Shown piece after piece: positions 5,735 to 5,799 of a stretch of 5,799 bases of DNA (positions within the stretch are counted from its first letter, which is position 1; each line of letters begins with the position of its first letter). The stretch is taken from NCBI GenBank assembly GCA_021129895.1, contig JAJOKL010000169.1:1-5799 (forward strand). The letters are read 5' to 3'. The stretch is from Candidatus Bipolaricaulota bacterium (GTDB lineage: Bacteria; Bipolaricaulota; Bipolaricaulia; Bipolaricaulales; Bipolaricaulaceae). The position numbers and the translations under genes were made by a program. The notes under the pieces are model-generated. The model saw only the letters and a program-made list of their open reading frames with translations. It was not told the origin of the DNA and did not search any database.

Positions 5735-5795
5735 TCTCCGTGCCCTCGGTGGACTTTGTGGTTTTCTACCACCAAGGCTCAAGGGTGCGAAGAGA
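5735..5795. repeat. Dispersed palindromic repeat, second diverged inverted pair at the window edge
   Basis: 5735-5762 (ends GGACTTTGTGGT) and 5768-5795 (begins ACCACCAAGGCTCAAGG) are further units of the same family, facing each other across 5 nt with about 18 of 28 positions pairing. Together with the first pair the order of units is +, -, -, +. The cluster probably continues beyond the window. Confidence 0.6.
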
Positions 5796-5799
5796 TCCA

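Overview
The window is GC-rich (roughly 60-65% by eye). It carries five genes, all on the minus strand, so it reads from right to left. In transcription order they are a secreted coiled-coil protein with a C-terminal membrane anchor (5453-4125), a small XRE-type helix-turn-helix regulator (4030-3782), an unusually short SMC ATPase (3785-1305), the kleisin ScpA (1318-614) and the winged-helix partner ScpB (636-94). The last four overlap one another end to start (4, 14 and 23 bp), so they look like one translationally coupled operon. It encodes a complete SMC-ScpA-ScpB condensin plus a DNA-binding regulator as first gene.

The organism cannot be named from this sequence. Promoter spacing (TTGGCT, 17 bp, TATATT), purine-rich Shine-Dalgarno sites and a hairpin terminator favour a bacterium. 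However, the smc-scpA-scpB order and several segments of all three proteins look, from memory of the families, closer to archaeal than to ordinary bacterial condensins. An uncultivated, possibly thermophilic, bacterial lineage that took up an archaeal-type condensin would fit. A true archaeon is not excluded.

From the right: 5454-5799 has no gene. Its outer part (5645-5799) holds four imperfect units of a dispersed palindromic repeat of the ACCACNAAG...GACACAAAG kind, running off the window edge. The coiled-coil gene follows and contains a 387-bp perfect internal duplication (4517-4903 and 4940-5326). A clear hairpin terminator (4092-4114) ends it. Only about 60 bp then separate that gene's terminator from the regulator start; this gap carries a promoter whose -10 box overlaps a small palindrome, a candidate autoregulatory operator. 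The condensin operon follows, and the 3' end of scpB carries two strong hairpins in a row. A perfect Shine-Dalgarno sequence at the left edge suggests another gene on the same strand begins just outside.

The most interesting points are the compact SMC (826 residues, coiled-coil arms about half the usual length), the regulator fused into the condensin operon by an ATGA overlap, and the freshly duplicated rod protein next door.
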